Source: Hydractinia symbiolongicarpus (Eukaryota > Cnidaria > Hydrozoa > Anthoathecata > Hydractiniidae). Taken from it: a stretch of DNA of 64,000 nucleotides. Each line of letters opens with the position of its first letter. Position 1 is the stretch's first letter. Below the pieces are notes generated by a model. It made no database searches. It saw nothing but the letters and a program-made list of their open reading frames with translations, and was not told the origin of the DNA. Shown here piece after piece: positions 10,710 to 22,206 of the stretch. The position numbers and the translations under genes were made by a program. The stretch covers positions 27,692,501 through 27,756,500 of the forward strand of contig NC_079886.1 in assembly GCF_029227915.1 (NCBI RefSeq). Direction: 5' to 3'.

Positions 10710-10713
10710 TGAC
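10704..10713. promoter_or_regulatory. Perfect palindrome GTCACGTGAC beside the right end
   Basis: A 10-bp perfect palindrome containing the E-box core CACGTG, 11 bp inside the right end and partly within the terminal repeat. It could bind a bHLH factor or the transposase, or be chance. The left end has no equivalent. Confidence 0.35.
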
Positions 10714-10724
10714 TGAACAGCCTA
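10710..10724 (-). repeat. Right terminal inverted repeat
   Basis: TGACTGAACAGCCTA, the reverse complement of the left end apart from one missing base. This is the promoter-side end of the element. It partly overlaps the palindrome GTCACGTGAC at 10704-10713. Confidence 0.88.
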
Positions 10725-10731
10725 ATTGTAT
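10725..10731. repeat. Target site duplication, right copy (ATTGTAT)
   Basis: Second ATTGTAT, immediately after CTGAACAGCCTA. The satellite then continues in phase with ACATTCGAC. Confidence 0.85.
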
Positions 10732-11784
10732 ACATTCGACTATACGGGTCAAGCCCGGGATTTACAGGAACTCCCGGGTTTTCGTTTGCCGGCGATTAAA
10801 CTCCTTTTATTCAGCGTCTCATCAAAAATGAAATCATTTTTAAAAAGTACAAGTCTCATGCGTTTTAGTGGTGAAAAAATAATCTAAAGAATCCTTCGGG
10901 AAATGAGTTTACTCCCTGGGTACTTTCTTTGTATACATTCGACTATACGGGCCAAGCCCGGGATTTACGGGAAATCGCGGGTTTTCGTTTGCCGGAGATT
11001 AAACTCCTTTTATTCAGCGTCTCATCAAGAATGAAATCGTTTTTGAAAACTACAAGTCTTATGCGTTTTAGTGGTAAAAAATTAATTTAAAAAATCGTTC
11101 GGGAAATGAGTTTACTCCCAGTTTACTTTCTTTGTATACATTCGACTATACGGGTCAAGCCCGGGATTTACAGGAACTCCCGGGTTTTCGTTTGCCGGCG
11201 ATTAAACTCCTTTTATTCAGCGTCTCATCAAAAATGAAATCATTTTTGAAAAGTACAAGTCTCATGCGTTTTAGTGGTGAAAAAATAATTTAACGAATCC
11301 TTCGGGAAATGAGTTTACTCCCTGGGTACTTTCTTTGTATACATTCGACTATACGGGCCAAGCCCGGGATTTACGGGAAATCGCGGGTTTTCGTTTGCCG
11401 GCGATTAAGCTACTTTTATTCAGCGTCTCATCAAAAATGAAATCATTTTTGAAAACTACAAGTCTCATGCGTTTTAGTGGTGAAAATATAATTTATAGAA
11501 TCGTTCGGGAAATGAGTTTACTCCCTGCGTACTTTCTTTGTATACTTTTGACTATACGGGCCGGGTCCGGGATTTAAGGGAAATCGCGGGTTTTTGTTTG
11601 CCGGAGATTAAACTCCTTTTATTCAGCGTCTTATCAAAAATGAAATCATTTTTGAAAACTACAAGTCTCATGCGTTTTAGTGGTGAAAAAATAATTTAAA
11701 GAATCGTTCGGGAAATGAGTTTTCTCCCTGGGTACTTTCTTTGTATACTTTTGACTATACGGGCCGAGTCCGGGATTTACGGGA

Positions 11785-14700
11785 AATCGCGGGTTTTCGT
11801 TTGCCGGCGATTAAACTTCTTTTATTCAGCGTCTCATCAAAAACGAAATCATTTTTGAAAACTACAAGTCTCATGCGTCTTATTGGTGAAAAAATAATTT
11901 AAAAAATCGTTCGGGAAATGAGTTTACTCCCTGGGTACTTTCTTTGTATACATTCGACTATACGGGCCAAGCCCGGGATTTACGGGAAATCGCGGGTTTT
12001 CGTTTGCCGGCGATTTAACTTCTTTTATTCAGCGTCTCATCAAAAATGAAATCATTTTTGAAAACTGCAAGTCTCATGCGTTTTAGTGGTGAAAATGTAA
12101 CTTAAAAAATCGTTCGGAAAATGAGTTTACTCCCTGGGTACTTTCTTTGTATACATTCGACTATACGGCCGAGTCCGGGATATACGGGAAAGCGCGGGTT
12201 TTCGTTTGCCGGAGATTAAACTCCTTTTATTCAGCGTCTCATCAAGAATGAAATCGTTTTTGAAAACTACAAGTCTTATGCGTTTTAGTGGTAAAAAATT
12301 AATTTAAAAAATCGTTCGGGAAATGAGTTTACTCCCAGTTTACTTCCTTTGTATACATTCGACTATACGGGTCAAGCCCGGGATTTACAGGAACTCCCGG
12401 GTTTTCGTTTGCCGGCGATTAAACTCCTTTTATTCAGCGTCTCATCAAAAATGAAATGATTTTTGAAAACTACAAGTCTCATGCGTTTTAGCGGTGAAAA
12501 AATAATTTAAAGAATCCTTCGGGAAATGAGTTTACTCCCTGGGTACTTTCTTTGTATACATTCGACTATACGGGCCAAGCCCGGGATTTACGGGAAATCG
12601 CGGGTTTTCGTTTGCCGGAGATTAAACTCCTTTTATTCAGCGTCTCATCAAAAATGAAATCATTTTTGAAAAGTACAAGTATTATGCGTTTTATTGGTAA
12701 AAAATTAAATTAAAAAATCGGTCGGGAAATGAGTTTACTCCCAGTTTACTTTCTTTGTATACATTCGACCATACGGGTCAAGTCCGGGATTTACAGGAAC
12801 TCCCGGGTTTTCGTTTGCCGGCGATTAAACTCCTTTTATTCAGCGTCTCATCAAAAATGAAATCATTTTTGAAAACTACAAGTCTCATGCGTTTTAGTGG
12901 TGAAAAAATAATTTAAAGAATCCTTCGGGAAATGAGTTTACTCCCTGGGTACTTTCTTTGTATACATTCGACTATACGGGCCAAGCCCGGGATTTACGGG
13001 AAATCGCGGGTTTTCGTTTGCCGGCGATTAAACTTCTTTTATTCAGCGTCTCATCAAAAATGAAATCATTTTTAAAAACTACAAGTCTCATGCGTTTTGG
13101 TGGTGAAAATATAATTTATAGAATCGTTCGGGAAATGAGTTTACTCTCTGCGTACTTTCTTTGTATACTTTTGACTATACGGGCCGGGTCCGGGATTTAC
13201 GGGAAATTGCCGGTCTTCGTTTGCCGGAGATTAATCTCCTTTTATTTAGCGTCTCATCAAAAATGAAATCATTTTTGAAAACTACAAGTCTCATGCGTCT
13301 TAGTGGTGAAAAAATAATTTAAAAAATCGTTCCGGAAATGAGTTTACTCCCTGGGTACTTTCTTTGTGTACATTCGACTATACGGGCCAAGTCCGGGATT
13401 TACGGGAAATCGCGGGTTTTCGTTTGCCGGCGATAAACTACTTTTATTCAGCGTCTCATCAAAAATAAAATCATTTTTGAAAACTACAAGTCTCATGCGT
13501 TTTAGTGGTGAAAATGTAATTTAAAGAATCGTTCGGGAAATGAGTTTACTCCCTGCGTACTTTCTTTGTAAACTTTTGACTATACGGGCCGGTTCCGGGA
13601 TTTAGGGGAAATCGCAGGTTTTCGTTTGACGGAGATTAAACTCCTTTTAATCAGCGTCTCATCAAAAATAAAATCATTTTTGAAAACTACAAGTCTCATG
13701 CGTTTTAGTGGTGAAAAAATACTTTAAAGAATCCTTCGGGAAATGAGTTTACTCGCTGGGTAATTTCTTTGTATACATTCGACTATACGGGCCAAGCCCG
13801 GGGTTTACGGGAAATCGCGGGTTTTCGTTTCCCGGCGATTAAACTTCTTTTATTCAGCGTCTCATCAAAAATGAAATCATTTTTGAAAACTACAAGTCTC
13901 ATGCGTTTTAGTGGTGAAAAAATAATTTAAAGAATCCTTCGGGAAATGAGTTTACTCCCTGGGTACTTTCTTTGTATACATTCGACTATACGGGCCAAGC
14001 CCGGGATTTACGGGAAATCGCGGGTTTTCGTTTGCCGGCGATTAAACTTCTTTTATTCAGCGTCTCATCAAAAATGAAATCATTTTTAAAAACTACAAGT
14101 CTCATGCGTTTTAGTGGTGAAAATATAATTTATAGAATCGTTCGGGAAATGAGTTTACTCTCTGCGTACTTTCTTTGTATACTTTTGACTATACGGGCCG
14201 TGTCCGGGATTTACGGGAAATCGCGGGTTTTCGTTTGCCGGAGATTAAACTCCTTTTATTCAGCGTCTCATCAAAAATGAAATCATTTTTGAAAACTACA
14301 AGTCTCATGCGTTTAAGTGGTGAAAAAATAATTTAAAGAATCGTTCGGGAAATGAGTTTACTCCCTGGGTACTTTCTTTGTATACTTTTGACTATACGGG
14401 CCAAGCCCGGGATTTACGAGAAATCGCGAGTTTTCGTTTGCCGGAGATTAAGCACCTTTTATTCAGCGTCTGATCAAGAATGAAATCGTTTTTAAAAACT
14501 ACAAGTCTTATGCGTTTTAGTGGTAAAAAATTAATTTAAAAAATCGTTCGGAAAATGAGTTTACTCCCAGTTTACTTTCTTTGTATACATTCCACTATAC
14601 GGGTCAAGCCCGGGATTTACAGGAACTCCCGGGTTTTCGTTTGCCGGCGATTAAACTTCTTTTATTCAGCGTCTCATCAAAAACGAAATCATTTTTGAAA

Positions 14701-17470
14701 ACTACAAGTCTCATGCGTCTTATTGGTGAAAAAATAATTTAAAAAATCGTTCGGGAAATGAGTTTACTCCCTGGGTACTTTCTTTGTATACATTCGACTA
14801 TACGGGCCAAGCCCGGGATTTACGGGAAATCGCGGGTTTTCGTTTGCCGGCGATTTAACTTCTTTTATTCAGCGTCTCATCAAAAATGAAATCATTTTTG
14901 AAAACTGCAAGTCTCATGCGTTTTAGTGGTGAAAATGTAACTTAAAAAATCGTTCGGAAAATGAGTTTACTCCCTGGGTACTTTCTTTGTATACATTCGA
15001 CTATACGGCCGAGTCCGGGATATACGGGAAAGCGCGGGTTTTCGTTTGCCGGAGATTAAACTCCTTTTATTCAGCGTCTCATCAAGAATGAAATCGTTTT
15101 TGAAAACTACAAGTCTTATGCGTTTTAGTGGTAAAAAATTAATTTAAAAAATCGTTCGGGAAATGAGTTTACTCCCAGTTTACTTCCTTTGTATACATTC
15201 GACTATACGGGTCAAGCCCGGGATTTACAGGAACTCCCGGGTTTTCGTTTGCCGGCGATTAAACTCCTTTTATTCAGCGTCTCATCAAAAATGAAATGAT
15301 TTTTGAAAACTACAAGTCTCATGCGTTTTAGCGGTGAAAAAATAATTTAAAGAATCCTTCGGGAAATGAGTTTACTCCCTGGGTACTTTCTTTGTATACA
15401 TTCGACTATACGGGCCAAGCCCGGGATTTACGGGAAATCGCGGGTTTTCGTTTGCCGGAGATTAAACTCCTTTTATTCAGCGTCTCATCAAAAATGAAAT
15501 CATTTTTGAAAAGTACAAGTATTATGCGTTTTATTGGTAAAAAATTAAATTAAAAAATCGGTCGGGAAATGAGTTTACTCCCAGTTTACTTTCTTTGTAT
15601 ACATTCGACCATACGGGTCAAGTCCGGGATTTACAGGAACTCCCGGGTTTTCGTTTGCCGGCGATTAAACTCCTTTTATTCAGCGTCTCATCAAAAATGA
15701 AATCATTTTTGAAAACTACAAGTCTCATGCGTTTTAGTGGTGAAAAAATAATTTAAAGAATCCTTCGGGAAATGAGTTTACTCCCTGGGTACTTTCTTTG
15801 TATACATTCGACTATACGGGCCAAGCCCGGGATTTACGGGAAATCGCGGGTTTTCGTTTGCCGGCGATTAAACTTCTTTTATTCAGCGTCTCATCAAAAA
15901 TGAAATCATTTTTAAAAACTACAAGTCTCATGCGTTTTGGTGGTGAAAATATAATTTATAGAATCGTTCGGGAAATGAGTTTACTCTCTGCGTACTTTCT
16001 TTGTATACTTTTGACTATACGGGCCGGGTCCGGGATTTACGGGAAATTGCCGGTCTTCGTTTGCCGGAGATTAATCTCCTTTTATTTAGCGTCTCATCAA
16101 AAATGAAATCATTTTTGAAAACTACAAGTCTCATGCGTCTTAGTGGTGAAAAAATAATTTAAAAAATCGTTCCGGAAATGAGTTTACTCCCTGGGTACTT
16201 TCTTTGTGTACATTCGACTATACGGGCCAAGTCCGGGATTTACGGGAAATCGCGGGTTTTCGTTTGCCGGCGATAAACTACTTTTATTCAGCGTCTCATC
16301 AAAAATAAAATCATTTTTGAAAACTACAAGTCTCATGCGTTTTAGTGGTGAAAATGTAATTTAAAGAATCGTTCGGGAAATGAGTTTACTCCCTGCGTAC
16401 TTTCTTTGTAAACTTTTGACTATACGGGCCGGTTCCGGGATTTAGGGGAAATCGCAGGTTTTCGTTTGACGGAGATTAAACTCCTTTTAATCAGCGTCTC
16501 ATCAAAAATAAAATCATTTTTGAAAACTACAAGTCTCATGCGTTTTAGTGGTGAAAAAATACTTTAAAGAATCCTTCGGGAAATGAGTTTACTCGCTGGG
16601 TAATTTCTTTGTATACATTCGACTATACGGGCCAAGCCCGGGGTTTACGGGAAATCGCGGGTTTTCGTTTCCCGGCGATTAAACTTCTTTTATTCAGCGT
16701 CTCATCAAAAATGAAATCATTTTTGAAAACTACAAGTCTCATGCGTTTTAGTGGTGAAAAAATAATTTAAAGAATCCTTCGGGAAATGAGTTTACTCCCT
16801 GGGTACTTTCTTTGTATACATTCGACTATACGGGCCAAGCCCGGGATTTACGGGAAATCGCGGGTTTTCGTTTGCCGGCGATTAAACTTCTTTTATTCAG
16901 CGTCTCATCAAAAATGAAATCATTTTTAAAAACTACAAGTCTCATGCGTTTTAGTGGTGAAAATATAATTTATAGAATCGTTCGGGAAATGAGTTTACTC
17001 TCTGCGTACTTTCTTTGTATACTTTTGACTATACGGGCCGTGTCCGGGATTTACGGGAAATCGCGGGTTTTCGTTTGCCGGAGATTAAACTCCTTTTATT
17101 CAGCGTCTCATCAAAAATGAAATCATTTTTGAAAACTACAAGTCTCATGCGTTTTAGTGGTGAAAAAATAATTTAAAGAATCGTTCGGGAAATGAGTTTA
17201 CTCCCTGGGTACTTTCTTTGTATACTTTTGACTATACGGGCCAAGCCCGGGATTTACGAGAAATCGCGAGTTTTCGTTTGCCGGAGATTAAGCACCTTTT
17301 ATTCAGCGTCTGATCAAGAATGAAATCGTTTTTAAAAACTACAAGTCTTATGCGTTTTAGTGGTAAAAAATTAATTTAAAAAATCGTTCGGAAAATGAGT
17401 TTACTCCCAGTTTACTTTCTTTGTATACATTCCACTATACGGGTCAAGCCCGGGATTTACAGGAACTCCC
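11785..17470 (+). repeat. HOR: tandem duplication of a 2,840-bp (14-monomer) unit
   Basis: Copy 1 (~11785-14630) and copy 2 (~14630-17470) match at offset 2,840 through many private variants. These include GCAAGTCTC, ACGGCCGAGTCCGGGATATACG, TAGCGGTG and CATTCCACTATACGGG. One difference noticed is GTTTAAGTGG (~14311) against GTTTTAGTGG (~17151). Both breakpoints lie in the CCCGGG...GGCGATTAAAC core. Confidence 0.9.
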
Positions 17471-19950
17471 GGGTTTTCGTTTGCCGGCGATTAAACTCCT
17501 TTTATTCAGCGTCTCATCAAAAATGAAATCATTTTTGAAAACTACAAGTCTCATGCGTTTTAGTGGTGAAAAAATAATTTAAAGAATCGTTCGGGAAATG
17601 AGTTTACTCCCAGTTTACTTTCTTTGTATACATTCGACTATACGGGTCAAGCCCGGGATTTACAGGAACTCCCGGGTTTTCGTTTGCCGGCGATTAAACT
17701 CTTTTTATTCAGCGTCTCATCAAAAATGAAATCATTTTTGAAAAGTACAAGTCTCATGCGTTTTAGTGGTGAAAAAATAATTTAAAGAATCCTTCGCCAA
17801 ATGAGTTTACTCCCTGGGTACTTTCTTTGTGTACATTCGACTATACGGGCCAAGCCCGGGATTTACGGGAAATCGCGGGTTTTCGTTTGCCGGAGATTAA
17901 ACTCCTTTTATTCAGCGTCTCATCAAGAATGAAATCGTTTTTGAAAACTACAAGTCTTATGCGTTTTAGTGGTAAAAAATTAATTTAAAAAATCGTTCGG
18001 GAAATGAGTTTACTCCCAGTTTACTTTCATTGTATACATTCGACTATACGGGTCAAGCCCGGGATTTACAGGAACTCCCGGGTTTTCGTTTGCCGGCGAT
18101 TAAACTCCTTTTATTCAGCGTCTCATCAAAAATGAAATCATTTTTAAAAAGTACAAGTCTCATGCGTTTTAGTGGTGAAAAAATAATCTAAAGAATCCTT
18201 CGGGAAATGAGTTTACTCCCTGGGTACTTTCTTTGTATACATTCGACTATACGGGCCAAGCCCGGGATTTACGGGAAATCGCGGGTTTTCGTTTGCCGGA
18301 GATTAAACTCCTTTTATTCAGCGTCTCATCAAGAATGAAATCGTTTTTGAAAACTACAAGTCTTATGCGTTTTAGTGGTAAAAAATTAATTTAAAAAATC
18401 GTTCGGGAAATGAGTTTACTCCCAGTTTACTTTCTTTGTATACATTCGACTATACGGGTCAAGCCCGGGATTTACAGGAACTCCCGGGTTTTCGTTTGCC
18501 GGCGATTAAACTCCTTTTATTCAGCGTCTCATCAAAAATGAAATCATTTTTGAAAAGTACAAGTCTCATGCGTTTTAGTGGTGAAAAAATAATTTAACGA
18601 ATCCTTCGGGAAATGAGTTTACTCCCTGGGTACTTTCTTTGTATACATTCGACTATACGGGCCAAGCCCGGGATTTACGGGAAATCGCGGGTTTTCGTTT
18701 GCCGGCGATTAAGCTACTTTTATTCAGCGTCTCATCAAAAATGAAATCATTTTTGAAAACTACAAGTCTCATGCGTTTTAGTGGTGAAAATATAATTTAT
18801 AGAATCGTTCGGGAAATGAGTTTACTCCCTGCGTACTTTCTTTGTATACTTTTGACTATACGGGCCGGGTCCGGGATTTAAGGGAAATCGCGGGTTTTTG
18901 TTTGCCGGAGATTAAACTCCTTTTATTCAGCGTCTTATCAAAAATGAAATCATTTTTGAAAACTACAAGTCTCATGCGTTTTAGTGGTGAAAAAATAATT
19001 TAAAGAATCGTTCGGGAAATGAGTTTTCTCCCTGGGTACTTTCTTTGTATACTTTTGACTATACGGGCCGAGTCCGGGATTTACGGGAAATCGCGGGTTT
19101 TCGTTTGCCGGCGATTAAACTTCTTTTATTCAGCGTCTCATCAAAAACGAAATCATTTTTGAAAACTACAAGTCTCATGCGTCTTATTGGTGAAAAAATA
19201 ATTTAAAAAATCGTTCGGGAAATGAGTTTACTCCCTGGGTACTTTCTTTGTATACATTCGACTATACGGGCCAAGCCCGGGATTTACGGGAAATCGCGGG
19301 TTTTCGTTTGCCGGCGATTTAACTTCTTTTATTCAGCGTCTCATCAAAAATGAAATCATTTTTGAAAACTGCAAGTCTCATGCGTTTTAGTGGTGAAAAT
19401 GTAACTTAAAAAATCGTTCGGAAAATGAGTTTACTCCCTGGGTACTTTCTTTGTATACATTCGACTATACGGCCGAGTCCGGGATATACGGGAAAGCGCG
19501 GGTTTTCGTTTGCCGGAGATTAAACTCCTTTTATTCAGCGTCTCATCAAGAATGAAATCGTTTTTGAAAACTACAAGTCTTATGCGTTTTAGTGGTAAAA
19601 AATTAATTTAAAAAATCGTTCGGGAAATGAGTTTACTCCCAGTTTACTTCCTTTGTATACATTCGACTATACGGGTCAAGCCCGGGATTTACAGGAACTC
19701 CCGGGTTTTCGTTTGCCGGCGATTAAACTCCTTTTATTCAGCGTCTCATCAAAAATGAAATGATTTTTGAAAACTACAAGTCTCATGCGTTTTAGCGGTG
19801 AAAAAATAATTTAAAGAATCCTTCGGGAAATGAGTTTACTCCCTGGGTACTTTCTTTGTATACATTCGACTATACGGGCCAAGCCCGGGATTTACGGGAA
19901 ATCGCGGGTTTTCGTTTGCCGGAGATTAAACTCCTTTTATTCAGCGTCTC
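17471..19950 (+). repeat. Paralogue of the regions flanking the transposon
   Basis: About 17.6-18.03 kb copies the left flank of the transposon. 18.03-19.95 kb copies 10725-~12650 at offset 7,304. It is an uninterrupted version of the insertion locus. Confidence 0.88.
18029..18035. other. Empty-site paralogue of the transposon insertion
   Basis: A single ATTGTAT where the flanks match both sides of the transposon. Positions 4430-4848 align at a constant offset of 13,187, and 10725 to about 12650 align at 7,304. Diagnostic variants are shared: CCTTCGCCAAATG on the left, TTTTTAAAAAGTAC and AATAATCTAAAG on the right, and CTTTCATTG instead of the usual CTTTCTTTG. There is no footprint. Confidence 0.9.
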
Positions 19951-22088
19951 ATCAAGAATGAAATCGTTTTTGAAAACTACAAGTCTTATGCGTTTTAGTG
20001 GTAAAAAATTAATTTAAAAAATCGTTCGGGAAATGAGTTTACTCCCAGTTTACTTCCTTTGTATACATTCGACTATACGGGTCAAGCCCGGGATTTACAG
20101 GAACTCCCGGGTTTTCGTTTGCCGGCGATTAAACTCCTTTTATTCAGCGTCTCATCAAGAATGAAATCGTTTTTGAAAACTACAAGTCTTATGCGTTTTA
20201 GTGGTAAAAAATTAATTTAAAAAATCGTTCGGGAAATGAGTTTACTCCCAGTTTACTTCCTTTGTATACATTCGACTATACGGGTCAAGCCCGGGATTTA
20301 CAGGAACTCCCGGGTTTTCGTTTGCCGGCGATTAAACTCCTTTTATTCAGCGTCTCATCAAAAATGAAATGATTTTTGAAAACTACAAGTCTCATGCGTT
20401 TTAGCGGTGAAAAAATAATTTAAAGAATCCTTCGGGAAATGAGTTTACTCCCTGGGTACTTTCTTTGTATACATTCGACTATACGGGCCAAGCCCGGGAT
20501 TTACGGGAAATCGCGGGTTTTCGTTTGCCGGAGATTAAACTCCTTTTATTCAGCGTCTCATCAAGAATGAAATCGTTTTTGAAAACTACAAGTCTTATGC
20601 GTTTTAGTGGTAAAAAATTAATTTAAAAAATCGTTCGGGAAATGAGTTTACTCCCAGTTTACTTCCTTTGTATACATTCGACTATACGGGTCAAGCCCGG
20701 GATTTACAGGAACTCCCGGGTTTTCGTTTGCCGGCGATTAAACTCCTTTTATTCAGCGTCTCATCAAAAATGAAATCATTTTTGAAAACTACAAGTCTCA
20801 TGCGTTTTAGTTGTGAAAAAATAATTTAAAGAATCCTTCGGGAAATGAGTTTACTCCCTGGGTACTTTCTTTGTATACATTCGACTATACGGGCCAAGCC
20901 CGGGATTTACGGGAAATCGCGGGTTTTCGTTTGCCGGAGATTAAACTCCTTTTATTCAGCGTCTCATCAAGAATGATATCGTTTTTGAAAATTACAAGTC
21001 TTATGCGTTTTAGTGGTAAAAAATTAATTTAAAAAATCGTTCGGGAAATGAGTTTACTCCCAGTTTACTTTCTTTGTATACATTCGACTATACGGGTCAA
21101 GCCCGGGATTTACAGGAACTCCCGGGTTTTCGTTTGCCGGCGATTAAACTCTTCTTATTCAGCGTCTCATCAAAAATGAAATCATTTTTGAAAAGTACAA
21201 GTCTCATGCGTTTTAGTGGTGAAAAAATAATTTAAAGAATCCTTCGGGAAATGAGTTTACTCCCTTGGTACTTTCTTTGTATACATTCGACTATACGGGC
21301 CAAGCCCGGGATTTACGGGAAATCGCGGGTTTTCGTTTGCCGGAGATTAAACTCCTTTTATTCAGCGTCTCATCAAGAATGAAATCGTTTTTGAAAACTA
21401 CAAGTCTTATGCGTTTTAGTGGTAAAAAATTAATTTAAAAAATCGTTCGGGAAATGAGTTTACTCCCAGTTTACTTTCATTGTATACATTCGACTATACG
21501 GGTCAAGCCCGGGATTTACAGGAACTCCCGGGTTTTCGTTTGCCGGCGATTAAACTCCTTTTATTCAGCGTCTCATCAAAAATGAAATCATTTTTGAAAA
21601 GTACAAGTCTCATTCGTTTTAGTGGTGAAAAAATAATTTAAAGAATCCTTCGGGAAATGAGTTTACTCCCTGGGTACTTTCTTTGTATACATTCGACTAT
21701 ACGGGCCAAGCCCGGGATTTACGGGAAATCGCGGGTTTTCGTTTGCCGGAGATTAAACTCCTTTTATTCAGCGTCTCATCAAGAATGAAATCGTTTTTGA
21801 AAACTACAAGTCTTATGCGTTTTATTGGTAAAAAATTAATTTAAAAAATCGTTCGGGAAATGAGTTTACTCCCAGTTTACTTTCTTTGTATACATTCGAC
21901 TATACGGGTCAAGCCCGGGATTTACAGGAACTCCCGGGTTTTCGTTTGCCGGCGATTAAACTCCTTTTATTCAGCGTCTCATCAAAAATGAAATCATTTT
22001 TGAAAAGTACAAGTCTCATGCGTTTTAGTGGTGAAAAAATAATTTAAAGAATCCTTCGGGAAATGAGTTTACTCCCTGGGTACTTTCT
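19951..22088 (+). repeat. Alternating A/B monomer (dimeric) stretch
   Basis: From about 20450 to 22090 the monomers alternate regularly. One is the 'CCCAGTTTAC ... ACAGGAACTCCCGGG' type and the other the 'CCCTGGGTAC ... ACGGGAAATCGCGGG' type, giving a ~406-bp dimer. Nearly all carry the intact ATTCGACTATACGGG motif. The TAGCGGTG variant at ~19795 and ~20404 marks a 609-bp (three-monomer) duplication at the left edge. Confidence 0.8.
21914..21938. other. CCCGGGA...TCCCGGG inverted repeat in B-type monomers
   Basis: Seven-base arms, CCCGGGA and TCCCGGG, separated by 11 bases. Found in monomers of the ACAGGAACTCCCGGG type. Other monomer types have ACGGGAAATCGCGGG here and lose the right arm. 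Each arm is itself a SmaI-type palindrome. Confidence 0.65.
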
Positions 22089-22096
22089 TTGTATAC

Positions 22097-22111
22097 ATTC
22101 GACTATACGGG
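22097..22111 (+). other. CENP-B-box-like motif (representative monomer)
   Basis: ATTCGACTATACGGG. The mammalian CENP-B box is NTTCGNNNNANNCGGGN. Here TTCG and CGGG are separated by ACTATA (six bases, not seven), with an A at the corresponding place (TTCG-ACT-A-TA-CGGG). The motif recurs at the same monomer position in many monomers. Other monomers have TTTTG for TTCG or lose a G from CGGG. Resemblance only; no binding is shown. Confidence 0.45.
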
Positions 22112-22184
22112 CCAAGCCCGGGATTTACGGGAAATCGCGGGTTTTCGTTTGCCGGCGATTAAGCTACTTTTATTCAGCGTCTCA

Positions 22185-22206
22185 TCAAAAATGAAATCAT
22201 TTTTGA
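22185..22206. other. 22-bp AT-rich dyad (representative monomer)
   Basis: TCAAAAATGA and its exact reverse complement TCATTTTTGA, separated by AA. It is present in most monomers of the array. Variants (TCAAGAATGA...TCGTTTTTGA, AAAACGA, AAAGCGA) weaken the symmetry. It could form a small cruciform or bind a dimeric protein. Confidence 0.7.

Larger units (their letters stand above)
4849..10724 (-). mobile_element. 5.9-kb DNA transposon inserted in the satellite
   Basis: The satellite is interrupted by 5,876 bp of unrelated AT-rich DNA with inverted ends TAGGCTGTTCAG / CTGAACAGCCTA, flanked by ATTGTAT on both sides. It contains one long intronless ORF on the minus strand, so the promoter side is at the right end. 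Comparison with the empty paralogous site at 18029-18035 gives an insertion of 5,883 bp, which equals the element plus one 7-bp duplication. This is a cut-and-paste DNA transposon by structure: there is no poly(A) tail, LTR or reverse transcriptase. The superfamily is not assigned. A 7-bp duplication is compatible with Dada-type (6-7 bp) or P-like (7-8 bp) elements, but the encoded protein was not matched to either. The uninterrupted ORF and intact ends suggest a recent, possibly autonomous copy. Confidence 0.92.

Noticed and set aside
4849-10724. LTR retrotransposon, endogenous virus or LINE
   Set aside because: No long direct terminal repeats, reverse transcriptase, integrase, gag or poly(A) tail. 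Inverted ends and a fixed short duplication point to a DNA transposon.
22097-22111. Canonical CENP-B box
   Set aside because: Spacing between TTCG and CGGG is six, not seven, so it is reported only as box-like.
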